64,000 bases of DNA from Novosphingobium colocasiae (GTDB lineage: Bacteria > Pseudomonadota > Alphaproteobacteria > Sphingomonadales > Sphingomonadaceae): positions 59,915 through 123,914 of the forward strand of contig NZ_BMZA01000006.1 of the NCBI RefSeq assembly GCF_014652555.1, read 5' to 3'. Below are positions 47,549-54,967 of the stretch, piece by piece. How positions within the stretch are numbered: the first letter of the stretch is position 1; each line of letters begins with the position of its first letter. The translations under genes and the position numbers were made by a program. The notes beneath the pieces were generated by a model, which saw only the letters and a list, made by a program, of their open reading frames with translations, made no database searches and was not told the DNA's origin.

Positions 47549-47705
47549 TGCTGAACTTGTTTCAGCATCCATCGGGCCGCCTTGCCGGTGTTCGGCATGG
47601 TGCGCGACCTTGCGTTTCGGCTGCGTGACCGCGAGGCGGCGCACCACCGAAGCGGCGGGGCCAACGGCCTGATGGGCCCTGAACCAAGTTCAGGGCGACG
47701 ATTTA
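47549..47705 (-). repeat. Element B, copy 2
   Basis: The reverse complement of 38854-39012. It is flanked by small hairpins GCTGAACTTGTTTCAGC (47549-47567) and CCCTGAACCAAGTTCAGGG (47678-47696). It lies right after the LytTR regulator and may also serve as its transcript end. Confidence 0.85.
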
Positions 47706-47742
47706 TTGGAAGGATGGCTGTGCCTTTGGCCGGCCGGTGGCG

Positions 47743-47902
47743 AAAATGGTTCACGCGGAGGCGCGGAGGCGCAGAGGTGTTGCGCTTGGCGCAGCGCTGC
47801 ATCCTTATTCAACGGGGCGTTTGCCTCCACGTTGAGGGTGAGCAGAATCTTGCGGCACTCACCAAGTTCTCTGCGCCTCCGCGCCTCCGCGTGAATCATT
47901 CT
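47743..47902. repeat. Palindromic element A, copy 3
   Basis: Ends AAAATGGTTCACGCGGAGGC and ...CGCCTCCGCGTGAATCATT. Together with element B at 47549-47705 it is the inverted equivalent of 38661-39012. The stretch 47525-48324 holds only this composite, the GTGTAACTTTCG element and a terminator. Confidence 0.85.
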
Positions 47903-48057
47903 TACTGATCTTTTCTTCCTGGTCTTTGCATGCGCCCATGCCCGGCGCGATCCGGATCGCGCCCTTTCCTACAACCTGCGCTTTGAGGCATGATCCACCC
48001 CGGTTCTTCTCATGGTCATCGGCAGATTCCGGCGGTCTGAGAGCGTTTTTGGCCTGC

Positions 48058-48155
48058 ACAGTGTAACTTTCGCATTTCGTACATAGAAAGTTGAAAAAAC
48101 TAGATAAAATCGGAAAAACGAAAGTTACACAGTGTAACCTTTGTAACTTTCGCCC
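48058..48155 (-). repeat. GTGTAACTTTCG element, copy 1
   Basis: The element contains GTGTAACTTTCGC, a core of about 50 bases of AT-rich sequence, then CGAAAGTTACACAGTGTAAC and TTTGTAACTTTCGCC. The reverse complement aligns with 53167-53263, where the words AAAGGTTACAC and GTGTAACTTTCG recur in the same order. It is AT-rich against the surroundings. Confidence 0.8.
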
Positions 48156-48173
48156 CGGCGGCCGGGCCAAGGA

Positions 48174-48211
48174 AAAAGGCCGCCCGGCGGATTGCCGGAC
48201 GGCCTTTCAAG
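48174..48211 (-). terminator. Rho-independent terminator after the urcA gene
   Basis: Read on the minus strand, AAGGCCGTCCGGC and GCCGGGCGGCCTT form a 13-bp stem with one mismatch, followed by TTTTTCC. It lies about 115 bases downstream of the UrcA-family stop. Confidence 0.75.
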
Positions 48212-48324
48212 TCTGGTCACGCATGCCTTCTTCGGGGACACTCCATGGACGGCGGCGGGGCTGCGACGAAGCGGGGGGTAAGGGTCGTCAGCCGGTCCCG
48301 GTCGCCGGAAGCGTTGGCCGCGGA

Positions 48325-48636
48325 TCAGCCGCCCAGGCGGGCGTTGTTGACCTTTTCGGCGATCGCGGTGCGGGTCCGGCTCGAAACGCCGGCGTAGCAC
48401 TGGCGCGATTCGGCGCTGGGAATGCGGGTGCCGGTGGTCACATCGTCCATGCCGCAGACCGAGCGGGCGGCCTTGTCGATCCGGTGTTCGAGGGTGCGCT
48501 GGCCCTCGGCGCTCGACAGGTCGAGGTCCTTGAACGAGACGGCGATGCTCTTGCCGGCGGGTTCGGCGGCGAACGAAGGGGCGGCGGCAGCAACGAGAGC
48601 GGCGGCGATCGTGGCGATGGCGAAAGTGCGGGTCAT
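48325..48636 (-). CDS. UrcA family protein
   Basis: A 103-residue exported protein. The signal peptide (IATIAAALVAAAAPSFAA) precedes the UrcA pattern: VSFKDLDLSSAEGQRTLEHRIDKAARSVC and ESRQCYAGVSSRTRTAI, with two conserved cysteines that can form a disulfide. The family is abundant in sphingomonads and caulobacters and has no known function. ATG 48636 follows AGAGGAGGAC, a strong ribosome site. Confidence 0.92.
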   Translation of the reverse strand: MTRTFAIATIAAALVAAAAPSFAAEPAGKSIAVSFKDLDLSSAEGQRTLEHRIDKAARSVCGMDDVTTGTRIPSAESRQCYAGVSSRTRTAIAEKVNNARLGG

Positions 48637-48914
48637 GTCAAAGTCCTCCTCTGGTCGATCGCCGCTGCGGGGGGTGTTGCGGGGGCAGGCGATCGGTGTG
48701 AAGCCTGTTTGGCGGCAATCGCGTGCCGCTTCACGCGAAGGTCGATCTGTCGCCGAACCGGCTCGACCAAGGACAAGCGGCTGCCACGAACGACATCTGG
48801 GCACGACGAACGACATGCCGGCGGCGGCGCGCACAGACTTGCGGGCGAATCGCGTGGGGCGCATAGTGCGCCGGAACTTCCCCGGTTCTGTCCTCGCACG
48901 CGGATTTTGCGTTC

Positions 48915-49193
48915 ATGGTCCTGTTCATTGTCTTCCTGCTGGGCATCGCCAACTTCGCCGCGCACAAGGCGGTGCTGGAAAGCGGCCATCCGATCATCAC
49001 GCGCATGGCGTTCCTGTTCGGACGCGACGGCCTGCGCCCCAGCCTGCTGATCGAATTCGCGGTGCTGCTGGCGGTGATGGCGCTCATCAATGTGGCCGCG
49101 CCGGCCAGCGCACCCGGTCTTACCCTGTTCTACGCGCTCTATTCGCTCGGCAATCTGGTATCCGCCTGGATGGTCCTGCGCGGCCGGGTATAG
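48915..49193 (+). CDS. Small integral membrane protein
   Basis: 92 residues with about three hydrophobic segments (VLFIVFLLGIANFAAHKAVL, LLIEFAVLLAVMALINVAA, LFYALYSLGNLVSAWMVL). I recognise no named family. ATG 48915 begins at the first membrane segment. The 278-bp gap between it and the UrcA-family gene shows nothing else. Confidence 0.75.
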   Translation: MVLFIVFLLGIANFAAHKAVLESGHPIITRMAFLFGRDGLRPSLLIEFAVLLAVMALINVAAPASAPGLTLFYALYSLGNLVSAWMVLRGRV

Positions 49194-49288
49194 CGACAGG
49201 GAACCTGCGCCGCCGCGCCCGGTTCCTCCGCAAGAACCGGCATTTTTCCGCCAACCAGGCCGCAGGGCCCCCGCGACAAGGAACCGAC

Positions 49289-50164
49289 ATGGACCACGCC
49301 CGCACCTCGCCCCGGATCTGGCTGGTTCGCAACCCGGCCAGCGGCAGCAACGACGAAGACGCCTGCGCGACGCTGAAGGCGGCTTTTGCCGAGGCCGGGC
49401 TCGATCTGGCGCGCGAAATCCTCTTTCCCGACGACCCCGCCCCGTCACCGGATCGGCTCGATGAAGCCTCGGTCGATATCCTCGCGGTGTTTGCCGGCGA
49501 TGGCACAACCCATGCCGTGCTCGGCGCGGTGCAAGGCTGGGGCGGGGCGGTGCTGGTGCTGCCCGGCGGCACGCAGAACCTCTTGTCCAAGCGGTTGCAC
49601 GGCGATGTTCCGCCGGGCGAGATCGTCGGCCGGGTCGGGGGTGGGGAAGGGCGGCGGATCCGCCCCCCGGTGCTGCATACGCGGCATGGCGATGGCTATG
49701 CCGATATGCTGGCGGGGCCCGGCGCGGTATGGTCCGATGTCCGCGAGGCGATGCGCGAGGCCAATCTCATGGAACTGGTCAGCACCACCACGGAGGCGAT
49801 CGCCCGTACTACCCAGGGGCCGCGCGTCATCTGCGACGGTGTCGACGGCGGCCGTGAGGACGGCTATGCGGCGATCAATGTGACCCCGCTCGACGCCGGC
49901 CTTGAAACCAATGGCTACTATGCCGATACGCTGGGCGATCTCGCCGGGCAGGGGCTGGCCATGCTGGGGCGCAACTTCCGCGAAGGGCCGCACGATGAGC
50001 TGGGCCATCACCGGACGCTGCACTTGCGCAGCACCACCGGCGAGCCGATGGAACTGCTGATCGATGGCGAACCGTTCGACGGTGCGGCTGAGGAAGTGGT
50101 GGAACTGGCGCCGTCGCGCGTCGATATGCTGGCGACTTGCCCCCAAGCCGGGCCCGCGACCTGA
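49289..50164 (+). CDS. Diacylglycerol/lipid kinase family protein
   Basis: 291 residues of the DAGK catalytic fold. IWLVRNPASGSNDED, VFAGDGTTHAVLGAVQ and VLPGGTQNLLSKRLHGD are the nucleotide-binding motifs (the family has GGDGT and GGTxN). The first glycine of GGDGT is alanine here (AGDGT). The lipid substrate is unknown. ATG 49289 with AAGGAA upstream. The stop lies ten bases before the phosphoesterase gene, so the two are an operon. Confidence 0.88.
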   Translation: MDHARTSPRIWLVRNPASGSNDEDACATLKAAFAEAGLDLAREILFPDDPAPSPDRLDEASVDILAVFAGDGTTHAVLGAVQGWGGAVLVLPGGTQNLLSKRLHGDVPPGEIVGRVGGGEGRRIRPPVLHTRHGDGYADMLAGPGAVWSDVREAMREANLMELVSTTTEAIARTTQGPRVICDGVDGGREDGYAAINVTPLDAGLETNGYYADTLGDLAGQGLAMLGRNFREGPHDELGHHRTLHLRSTTGEPMELLIDGEPFDGAAEEVVELAPSRVDMLATCPQAGPAT

Positions 50165-50174
50165 AGGACCCTTG

Positions 50175-51041
50175 ATGACAGAGCGCCCGATCCGGCTGTT
50201 CCATATCAGCGATATCCATTTCGGGCTGGAAGATGCGCGCGCGATCCGTTGGGCGCAGGATGCGGTGGCGGATGAACGGCCCGACGCGGTGATCATCACC
50301 GGCGATCTGACGATGCGCGCGCGCAGCCGCGAATTCACCGCTGCCTGCCACTGGATCCAGGCGCTGGACGTGCCGGTCTCGGTCGAGGTCGGCAACCACG
50401 ACATCCCCTATTTCAACCTGTATGAGCGCTTCTTCGCGCCCTACCGCCGCTTTCGCGCGATCGAGCATCTGGTGGAGGCGGAGATCGATCTGCCGGGGCT
50501 GGCGATCGTCCCGCTCAAGACCACGACGCGGGCGCAATGGCAGCGTTTTCCGTGGTCCAACGGCTGGGTGACCGCGGCGGCGCTGCAACAGACGCTCACG
50601 GCGATCGACGCGCTGCCCGCCGGCACCCGCGCGCTGGTGGCTTGCCACCATCCGCTGCCCGAGCGGCGCGAAAAGGACGGCAAGCTGCTGACTATCAACG
50701 GTGACCATGCGATGGCGGCGCTGGCAGGGCGCAATGTGCTGGCGGTGCTGTCCGGCCATATCCACGATCCGTTCGACCTGACGGCGCAAACGGAGCAGGG
50801 GCCGCTGCGGATGATCGGCGCGGGCACGCTGTCGCGGCGGATTCGCTCCACCCCGCCCAGTTTCAACGAACTGGTGGTCATCGGCGATACGGTGCGGGTG
50901 ACCGCGCGCAATCTGGAACAGGTGCACACTGCGGACATGCAGATCCCGGCGCTGCCTGAAAACGCGCTGCCGCCACGTGAGCCGGGCGAGCCGGTGGCCC
51001 CGGTCGCGCATGTCCCGGCTGTCGATCCGCCGGTGCACTGA
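50175..51041 (+). CDS. Calcineurin-like metallophosphoesterase
   Basis: 288 residues. Metal-binding motifs run in order: LFHISDIHFG (DxH), IITGDLTMRAR (GD), EVGNHDIPY (GNHD), CHHPLP and SGHIHDPF (GHxH). It resembles CpdA-like phosphodiesterases; the substrate is unknown. The proline-rich C terminus is extra. AAGGA precedes ATG 50175. Being paired with a lipid kinase suggests a phospholipid-related substrate, but that is inference. Confidence 0.9.
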   Translation: MTERPIRLFHISDIHFGLEDARAIRWAQDAVADERPDAVIITGDLTMRARSREFTAACHWIQALDVPVSVEVGNHDIPYFNLYERFFAPYRRFRAIEHLVEAEIDLPGLAIVPLKTTTRAQWQRFPWSNGWVTAAALQQTLTAIDALPAGTRALVACHHPLPERREKDGKLLTINGDHAMAALAGRNVLAVLSGHIHDPFDLTAQTEQGPLRMIGAGTLSRRIRSTPPSFNELVVIGDTVRVTARNLEQVHTADMQIPALPENALPPREPGEPVAPVAHVPAVDPPVH

Positions 51042-51062
51042 TCCGCCCCGGCCTTGCCGAAC

Positions 51063-51105
51063 GGAAAAGGGCCGCGCCGGACATGCCGACGCGGCCCTTT
51101 CCTTG
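51063..51105. terminator. Bidirectional terminator between convergent genes
   Basis: GGAAAAGGGCCGCG (51063-51076) pairs with CGCGGCCCTTTCC (51091-51103), leaving A-rich and T-rich flanks on each strand. It separates the phosphoesterase gene from the DUF2807 gene on the other strand. Confidence 0.75.
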
Positions 51106-51132
51106 CGGGGGCCGTCTTGTGCTCAGGGACGA

Positions 51133-51849
51133 TCAGTAATCGTGATCGATCGAGCCGATGCCGTAGACGTTGCTGCGCAGAACCTGGGGCTTGCGGTGCA
51201 GCGATACCGAACCGACGCCGCGAATCTCCACATCGGCGAGATGGCGCGGCGCAATGTCCACGCTGCCGGCACCATCGACGCGCACGGTCGCGTCATCGCC
51301 TTCGACATCGGCAAGATCGAAGCTCCCCGCGCCCCGGGCATTGACCACCATCCGGCGCACCTTGCCCGAAGCGTCGAGCGAGACGGCACCATCGGCATCG
51401 ATCCGCAGATCCTCCTGGTCGAGCCCGGCCAGGGTCACGTCGGCCGGGGCATCGAGGGCGAGGGCAGGGACCTGCGGGGCATAGAGCGTGACATGCAGGG
51501 TGCGATCGAGCTTCCCGCCGCCGCGCAGCGAAAGCCGTCCGTCCTTCCATGCCAGCCGTTCCACGGCAGCGGCGGGGCCGGCGATCTCGAGCCGGGCCTG
51601 GTCGCCCCGGGCGAATTCCAGGCTGACCGGGACGGCGATGGCCACCGTCTTGCCCGGATCGAGCGGCAGGTTGATCCGCTTGCGGGGGCCGTGCTCCTCG
51701 TGACCATCATCGTCGATGGTCCATTCGAACCCGTCGCCGCTGGCGATCTGGTCGTGGAGGGTCTTGCCGCCGACCAGCCAGGCGGCGGAGAAGGCAAGCA
51801 CGGCAAGCACCATGCCACTGGCGAAAACGATGAGCAGTTTCCTGACCAT
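51133..51849 (-). CDS. Membrane-anchored GIN-domain (DUF2807) protein
   Basis: 238 residues with an N-terminal membrane anchor (LLIVFASGMVLAVLAFSAAWLV) and a C-terminal repeated beta structure: DVTLAGLDQEDLRIDADGAVSLDASG, GAGSFDLADVEGDDATVRVDGAGSVD, typical of head-GIN proteins that form beta-helices outside the membrane. No enzyme function is known. It is the last gene of padR-DUF1700-DUF2807. Confidence 0.85.
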   Translation of the reverse strand: MVRKLLIVFASGMVLAVLAFSAAWLVGGKTLHDQIASGDGFEWTIDDDGHEEHGPRKRINLPLDPGKTVAIAVPVSLEFARGDQARLEIAGPAAAVERLAWKDGRLSLRGGGKLDRTLHVTLYAPQVPALALDAPADVTLAGLDQEDLRIDADGAVSLDASGKVRRMVVNARGAGSFDLADVEGDDATVRVDGAGSVDIAPRHLADVEIRGVGSVSLHRKPQVLRSNVYGIGSIDHDY

Positions 51850-51861
51850 GGGTATGACTCC

Positions 51862-52440
51862 TCAGGCCCGCGCCGGATCGGCGGGGTGGATGGCGGGTTC
51901 GATGACCCGATAGTGAAGGCGGCCGAACCACATCAGGGCGTTGACCACCCAGATGCCGACCAGCGTGAGCAGCGCTCCGGCTCCGACAGCGGCGGCCATC
52001 AGCCCGAGCCCCGCGAAAACGGCCACGAAGGCACCACCGGGAAAGCCGCTGAACGGCCCGGCGATCATCACGAAGCCGCCGGCGATGAAGATGGCGACCA
52101 CCGCCACGAACAGGCCGAACATCACGCCCAGAACCGGCAGCACGATCGGCAGCAGGATCAGGATGTCGATCGTGGCGAGCCCCATGAAGGCCAGCACGGC
52201 GGCCCACGCCGAGGACGGGGTGCGGTCGCTCTGCCAGTTGCGGATGCCCGCTTCCAGCCGCAGCTCGCGCGCCAGCCGGCCCGGATTGCCGAGCGCTTCG
52301 GCGACTTCGGCTTCGGAGCGCCCTTCGGCCAGCGCGGCATCGAAGTGGGCGTCATAGTCCGCGACGATATCGGCCAGATCGGCTTCGGGAATGCCTTTCA
52401 GGCCGGCCTTGAGGCGGCGGATAAATTCGTTACGCGTCAT
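51862..52440 (-). CDS. DUF1700 (HAAS-type) membrane protein
   Basis: 192 residues. The N terminus MTRNEFIRRLKAGLKGIPEADLADIVADYDAHF is the DUF1700 signature, followed by an EAEVAEALGNPGRLARELR helix and then several membrane segments. This family sits beside PadR regulators and envelope proteins in many bacteria. The ATG overlaps the padR end by 11 bases, so the two are translationally coupled. Confidence 0.9.
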   Translation of the reverse strand: MTRNEFIRRLKAGLKGIPEADLADIVADYDAHFDAALAEGRSEAEVAEALGNPGRLARELRLEAGIRNWQSDRTPSSAWAAVLAFMGLATIDILILLPIVLPVLGVMFGLFVAVVAIFIAGGFVMIAGPFSGFPGGAFVAVFAGLGLMAAAVGAGALLTLVGIWVVNALMWFGRLHYRVIEPAIHPADPARA

Positions 52441-52804
52441 GGACTTGCTCCCCCTCTTGCGCGACGGGCGTGGCAGCCGGTGCGGGGCTTTCGATCAGGC
52501 CTTCGACAGCGGTGACGAAGGCGCGCCATTCGGCCACCTGCGCCGCCAGCCGATCGCGGCCGACTTCGGTGATGCGGTAATACTTGCGGGGCGGACCCGA
52601 GGGCGATTCCTCAAGGTACGTGGCGACAAGGCCTTCGGACTGCATGCGCCGCATCAGCGGATAGATCGTCCCTTCGCCCATATCGACCGCGTCAGCCATG
52701 CGGCTGGCGATTTCATAGGCATAGCTGTCACCACGTGACAGCAGGGCGAGCACGCACAGGCCGAGAACCCCTTTCTTCAGTTGGACTTCGATGGCTTCGG
52801 ACAC
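52430..52804 (-). CDS. PadR-family transcriptional regulator
   Basis: A 124-residue winged helix: LKKGVLGLCVLALLSRGDSYAYEIASRM (the helix-turn-helix start), MGEGTIYPLMRRMQSEGLV and the wing PSGPPRKYYRITEVGRDRL. It probably senses envelope or drug stress and controls its own operon with DUF1700 and DUF2807. Its upstream region has an AT-rich stretch (52825-52905) that could hold the promoter and operator. Confidence 0.92.
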   Translation of the reverse strand: MSEAIEVQLKKGVLGLCVLALLSRGDSYAYEIASRMADAVDMGEGTIYPLMRRMQSEGLVATYLEESPSGPPRKYYRITEVGRDRLAAQVAEWRAFVTAVEGLIESPAPAATPVAQEGEQVHDA

Positions 52805-53072
52805 GAATCATCTCCTGTGGATGAACATCATGTATCGCAAGCTATTGTGTGATGCAAGGTACCATGCATAGAAAAATACATATCGATGAAAGGTACCTGT
52901 TTTAAGAAGGTATCTGGCCATGCGCGCTGGCTACCAAAGAGGTTTTCCATGGGCGATGAGGCGTCTGCAAGACGGCGCAGATATGGCGCGTTGCGGCGGC
53001 GGACCTGGCCCCTGAGAAGGCTCCGTCCATCGCCGCTCAGTACGAGTGCTGGGTGAAAGGCAATCTGTTTGC

Positions 53073-53150
53073 GTGGACCTGACCACGCTGAAACCAACGG
53101 CGACGATCCCCGCCGGCGATGGGCCGTGGGGCGTGGCGCTGGGCGGATGA
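53073..53150 (+). pseudogene. Fragment of a YVTN beta-propeller protein (C-terminal remnant)
   Basis: An open frame of 25 codons ending in TGA reads VDLTTLKPTATIPAGDGPWG, which fits one repeat of YVTN-type beta-propeller proteins (ATIPVGDGPWG). No propeller gene is present upstream, so this is a decayed end. A second copy of the same words lies at 53458-53520. Confidence 0.5.
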
Positions 53151-53166
53151 GGACGCGCTGGCCGGG

Positions 53167-53263
53167 GGGCGAAGTTTACAAAGGTTACACCGTGTAACTT
53201 TCGATTTTGACATTTTGTGATGGTTTGTCAGGTGCTTATTGACGATTTGCGAAAGTTACACCT
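53167..53263 (+). repeat. GTGTAACTTTCG element, copy 2
   Basis: GTTTACAAAGGTTACACCGT and GTGTAACTTTCG, then an AT-rich core of about 50 bases, then GCGAAAGTTACACC. It is the inverse of the element at 48058-48155. The region 52805-53625, over 800 bp, holds this element, the two YVTN fragments and no intact gene I can support. Confidence 0.8.
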
Positions 53264-53457
53264 TGCGCGCAAAAATCAAGCGTGCCGGGGATAGGCGGAG
53301 CTACGATGCGAAAGAGCGGCGCTGGTGCGGCACGGATTTTAGCAGGGGGTGGAAGTGTAGGAAACCGGGGCCGACATGGCGATCATCGGCAGCACGATGT
53401 CAGATCGCCTGTGCGGGGGGACCGGTGCTGTCAATTTAATGCACTATCACCGTAATT

Positions 53458-53520
53458 ATGAAGGTGGCGGCGACGATTCCTGCTGGAGATGGGCCTTGGG
53501 GCTGGGAGGGTGATCGGTGA
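53458..53520 (+). pseudogene. Second YVTN-like fragment
   Basis: The peptide reads MKVAATIPAGDGPWGWEGDR, then stop. The stretch ATIPAGDGPWG is identical in amino acids to 53103-53135 but differs at several third codon positions, so this is an older duplicate, not a recent copy. Confidence 0.45.
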
Positions 53521-53625
53521 AGGAGGGAAGTCCGCTAGACCAGCGATTACATCAGCCCCTCATTTCGACCATGGGCTTCCCTTCGACCATTCTGAGCCAT
53601 AAGGTGATCGGGTATAGGACAAGCG

Positions 53626-53964
53626 ATGGCGATTCACTTCAAAACTACTACACCAAAAAAGCTTCTTGCTACTTACAAGAAGGCGATTGACGACGAGCAT
53701 ATTGAAACGTGGTCGTACGATGGTGAAGGCGACTTTACTCACACCGCCCCACAATGGTTTGAGAAGGCTTGGCTTAGACCGAAAATTACGGACGGTTCAG
53801 AGTTGGTATTTTACATTCTTGCGCCCCGTGAAACCAAATTGACTTCAGCCGAGTACGCCATTTATCATGGACGCTTCATTGAGTCATTTTTGCTGCATTG
53901 CGACACTTTGTTTTATGAGGCATGTGCCAGCGCAATGCCAGAAAACGGCGACGTTACGTGCTGA
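53626..53964 (+). CDS. Unknown 112-residue protein, first gene of the NYN operon
   Basis: 112 residues with mixed charge: KTTTPKKLLATYKKAIDDEH near the start, then ETWSYDGEGDFTHTAPQW, then KAWLRPKI and a C-terminal helix with FIESFLLHCDTLFYEACASA. No transmembrane or signal sequence. I recognise no named family. Its codons are strongly AT-biased against the window average, as are those of the next gene. The stop overlaps the next ATG (TGATG), so the pair is coupled. ATG 53626 is the only reasonable start. Confidence 0.75.
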   Translation: MAIHFKTTTPKKLLATYKKAIDDEHIETWSYDGEGDFTHTAPQWFEKAWLRPKITDGSELVFYILAPRETKLTSAEYAIYHGRFIESFLLHCDTLFYEACASAMPENGDVTC

Positions 53965-54716
53965 TGAATGGTAACTATTTTTTTATTGATGGCTCGGCTC
54001 TCATGGCGCAAATTCGCCAACTTCAACGCGCCCAGCCAATATTCAAGAATAGAAAGTTGTGTGTTCACACATTTGTCAATTACCAGATGCGATCGCTGTT
54101 GGATTTGCATGGGGGAAATTATAAAAGAGCTACGTTTTATTTTGCGAGCGGTGATGAGGCCAACGTTGGTGAATTCTTCCGTTCCCCGGAGTACGCCACT
54201 CCAGGCAAGGTTCGCGACTTGCAATTTAAGTATTGCGGACATAAATTAAAGAAATCTGCTGAATTTGAGAAATTCGTAGATGAATTAGTCCCCCCGAAAT
54301 TCCACAATAGATTCCAAAAGAGTGAAAAAGGGGTCGACATTGAAATATGCTGCGATGCGTTAAAGTTGGCTAGCGCATCGCGGTTGGAAAGACTTTTTCT
54401 TTTAACTAACGATGGTGATTTTCTACCGTTGTTTAGGGCGATCAAGGAGTTTGGGGCTAATATCAGTTTGATACATTTGACGTCTTCGATTCCGCCCAAC
54501 ATGGATTTGGTGCGGGAGGCTGATACCTACGATGTTGTTTCGGACTTGAAACTGAACGAGATGTTTTTCCCTCAAGAATTTATGGATTTGGCGCTATTAT
54601 CGAATGATGAAAAAGACAAAAATCGAGAGACTGAATTAGAGGTCCGGTCAGAAAAGCCCGAGGCCGCTCCGTCTGATCTTGATACGGTTGTGGATCCATC
54701 AGAACAAGAAGGCTAG
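53964..54716 (+). CDS. NYN-domain (LabA/DUF88-like) PIN-fold nuclease
   Basis: About 250 residues. The N-terminal NYN fold carries the expected acidic active site: D9 in FFIDGSALM, D125 in KGVDIEICCDALKL, and D150/D152 in LLTNDGDFLPLFRAI. Such proteins cut RNA with metal ions. The C terminus (residues about 215-250) is acidic and disordered. ATG 53964 overlaps the stop of the preceding gene. AT-rich composition and isolation between repeats suggest horizontal gain. Target and role are unknown. Confidence 0.85.
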   Translation: MNGNYFFIDGSALMAQIRQLQRAQPIFKNRKLCVHTFVNYQMRSLLDLHGGNYKRATFYFASGDEANVGEFFRSPEYATPGKVRDLQFKYCGHKLKKSAEFEKFVDELVPPKFHNRFQKSEKGVDIEICCDALKLASASRLERLFLLTNDGDFLPLFRAIKEFGANISLIHLTSSIPPNMDLVREADTYDVVSDLKLNEMFFPQEFMDLALLSNDEKDKNRETELEVRSEKPEAAPSDLDTVVDPSEQEG

Positions 54717-54967
54717 CTGCCGCCTTTCACACTCGCAGCAAATTTATCTCCAAAGCCAGCACTTTGCTGAAGCGACAGGTATGCTTTTGCAATTTCTTTG
54801 TATTTCAAAGATGGTATGGATTTTCGAAATTCACGCTATGCTCGCGGCAACCACCCCATCCTCCCAAAGTACAACTGCCCAAAGTCCAATACCGCGCCGG
54901 GCGCGTCCGGCTCATCTTCCGTCCCAGTCGAGCCAACAAACGACTGTAACCACCAATAGGGGGATGG

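Noticed and set aside
47859..48170. 103-codon minus-strand frame over repeats
   Set aside because: It spans the GTGTAACTTTCG element and the edge of element A; no start signal or family is recognisable.
53239..53439. 66-codon frame beside the GTGTAACTTTCG element
   Set aside because: Its first residues come from the repeat itself (CESYTL), and a similar peptide appears on the minus strand at the other copy. It is best explained as a repeat read-through.
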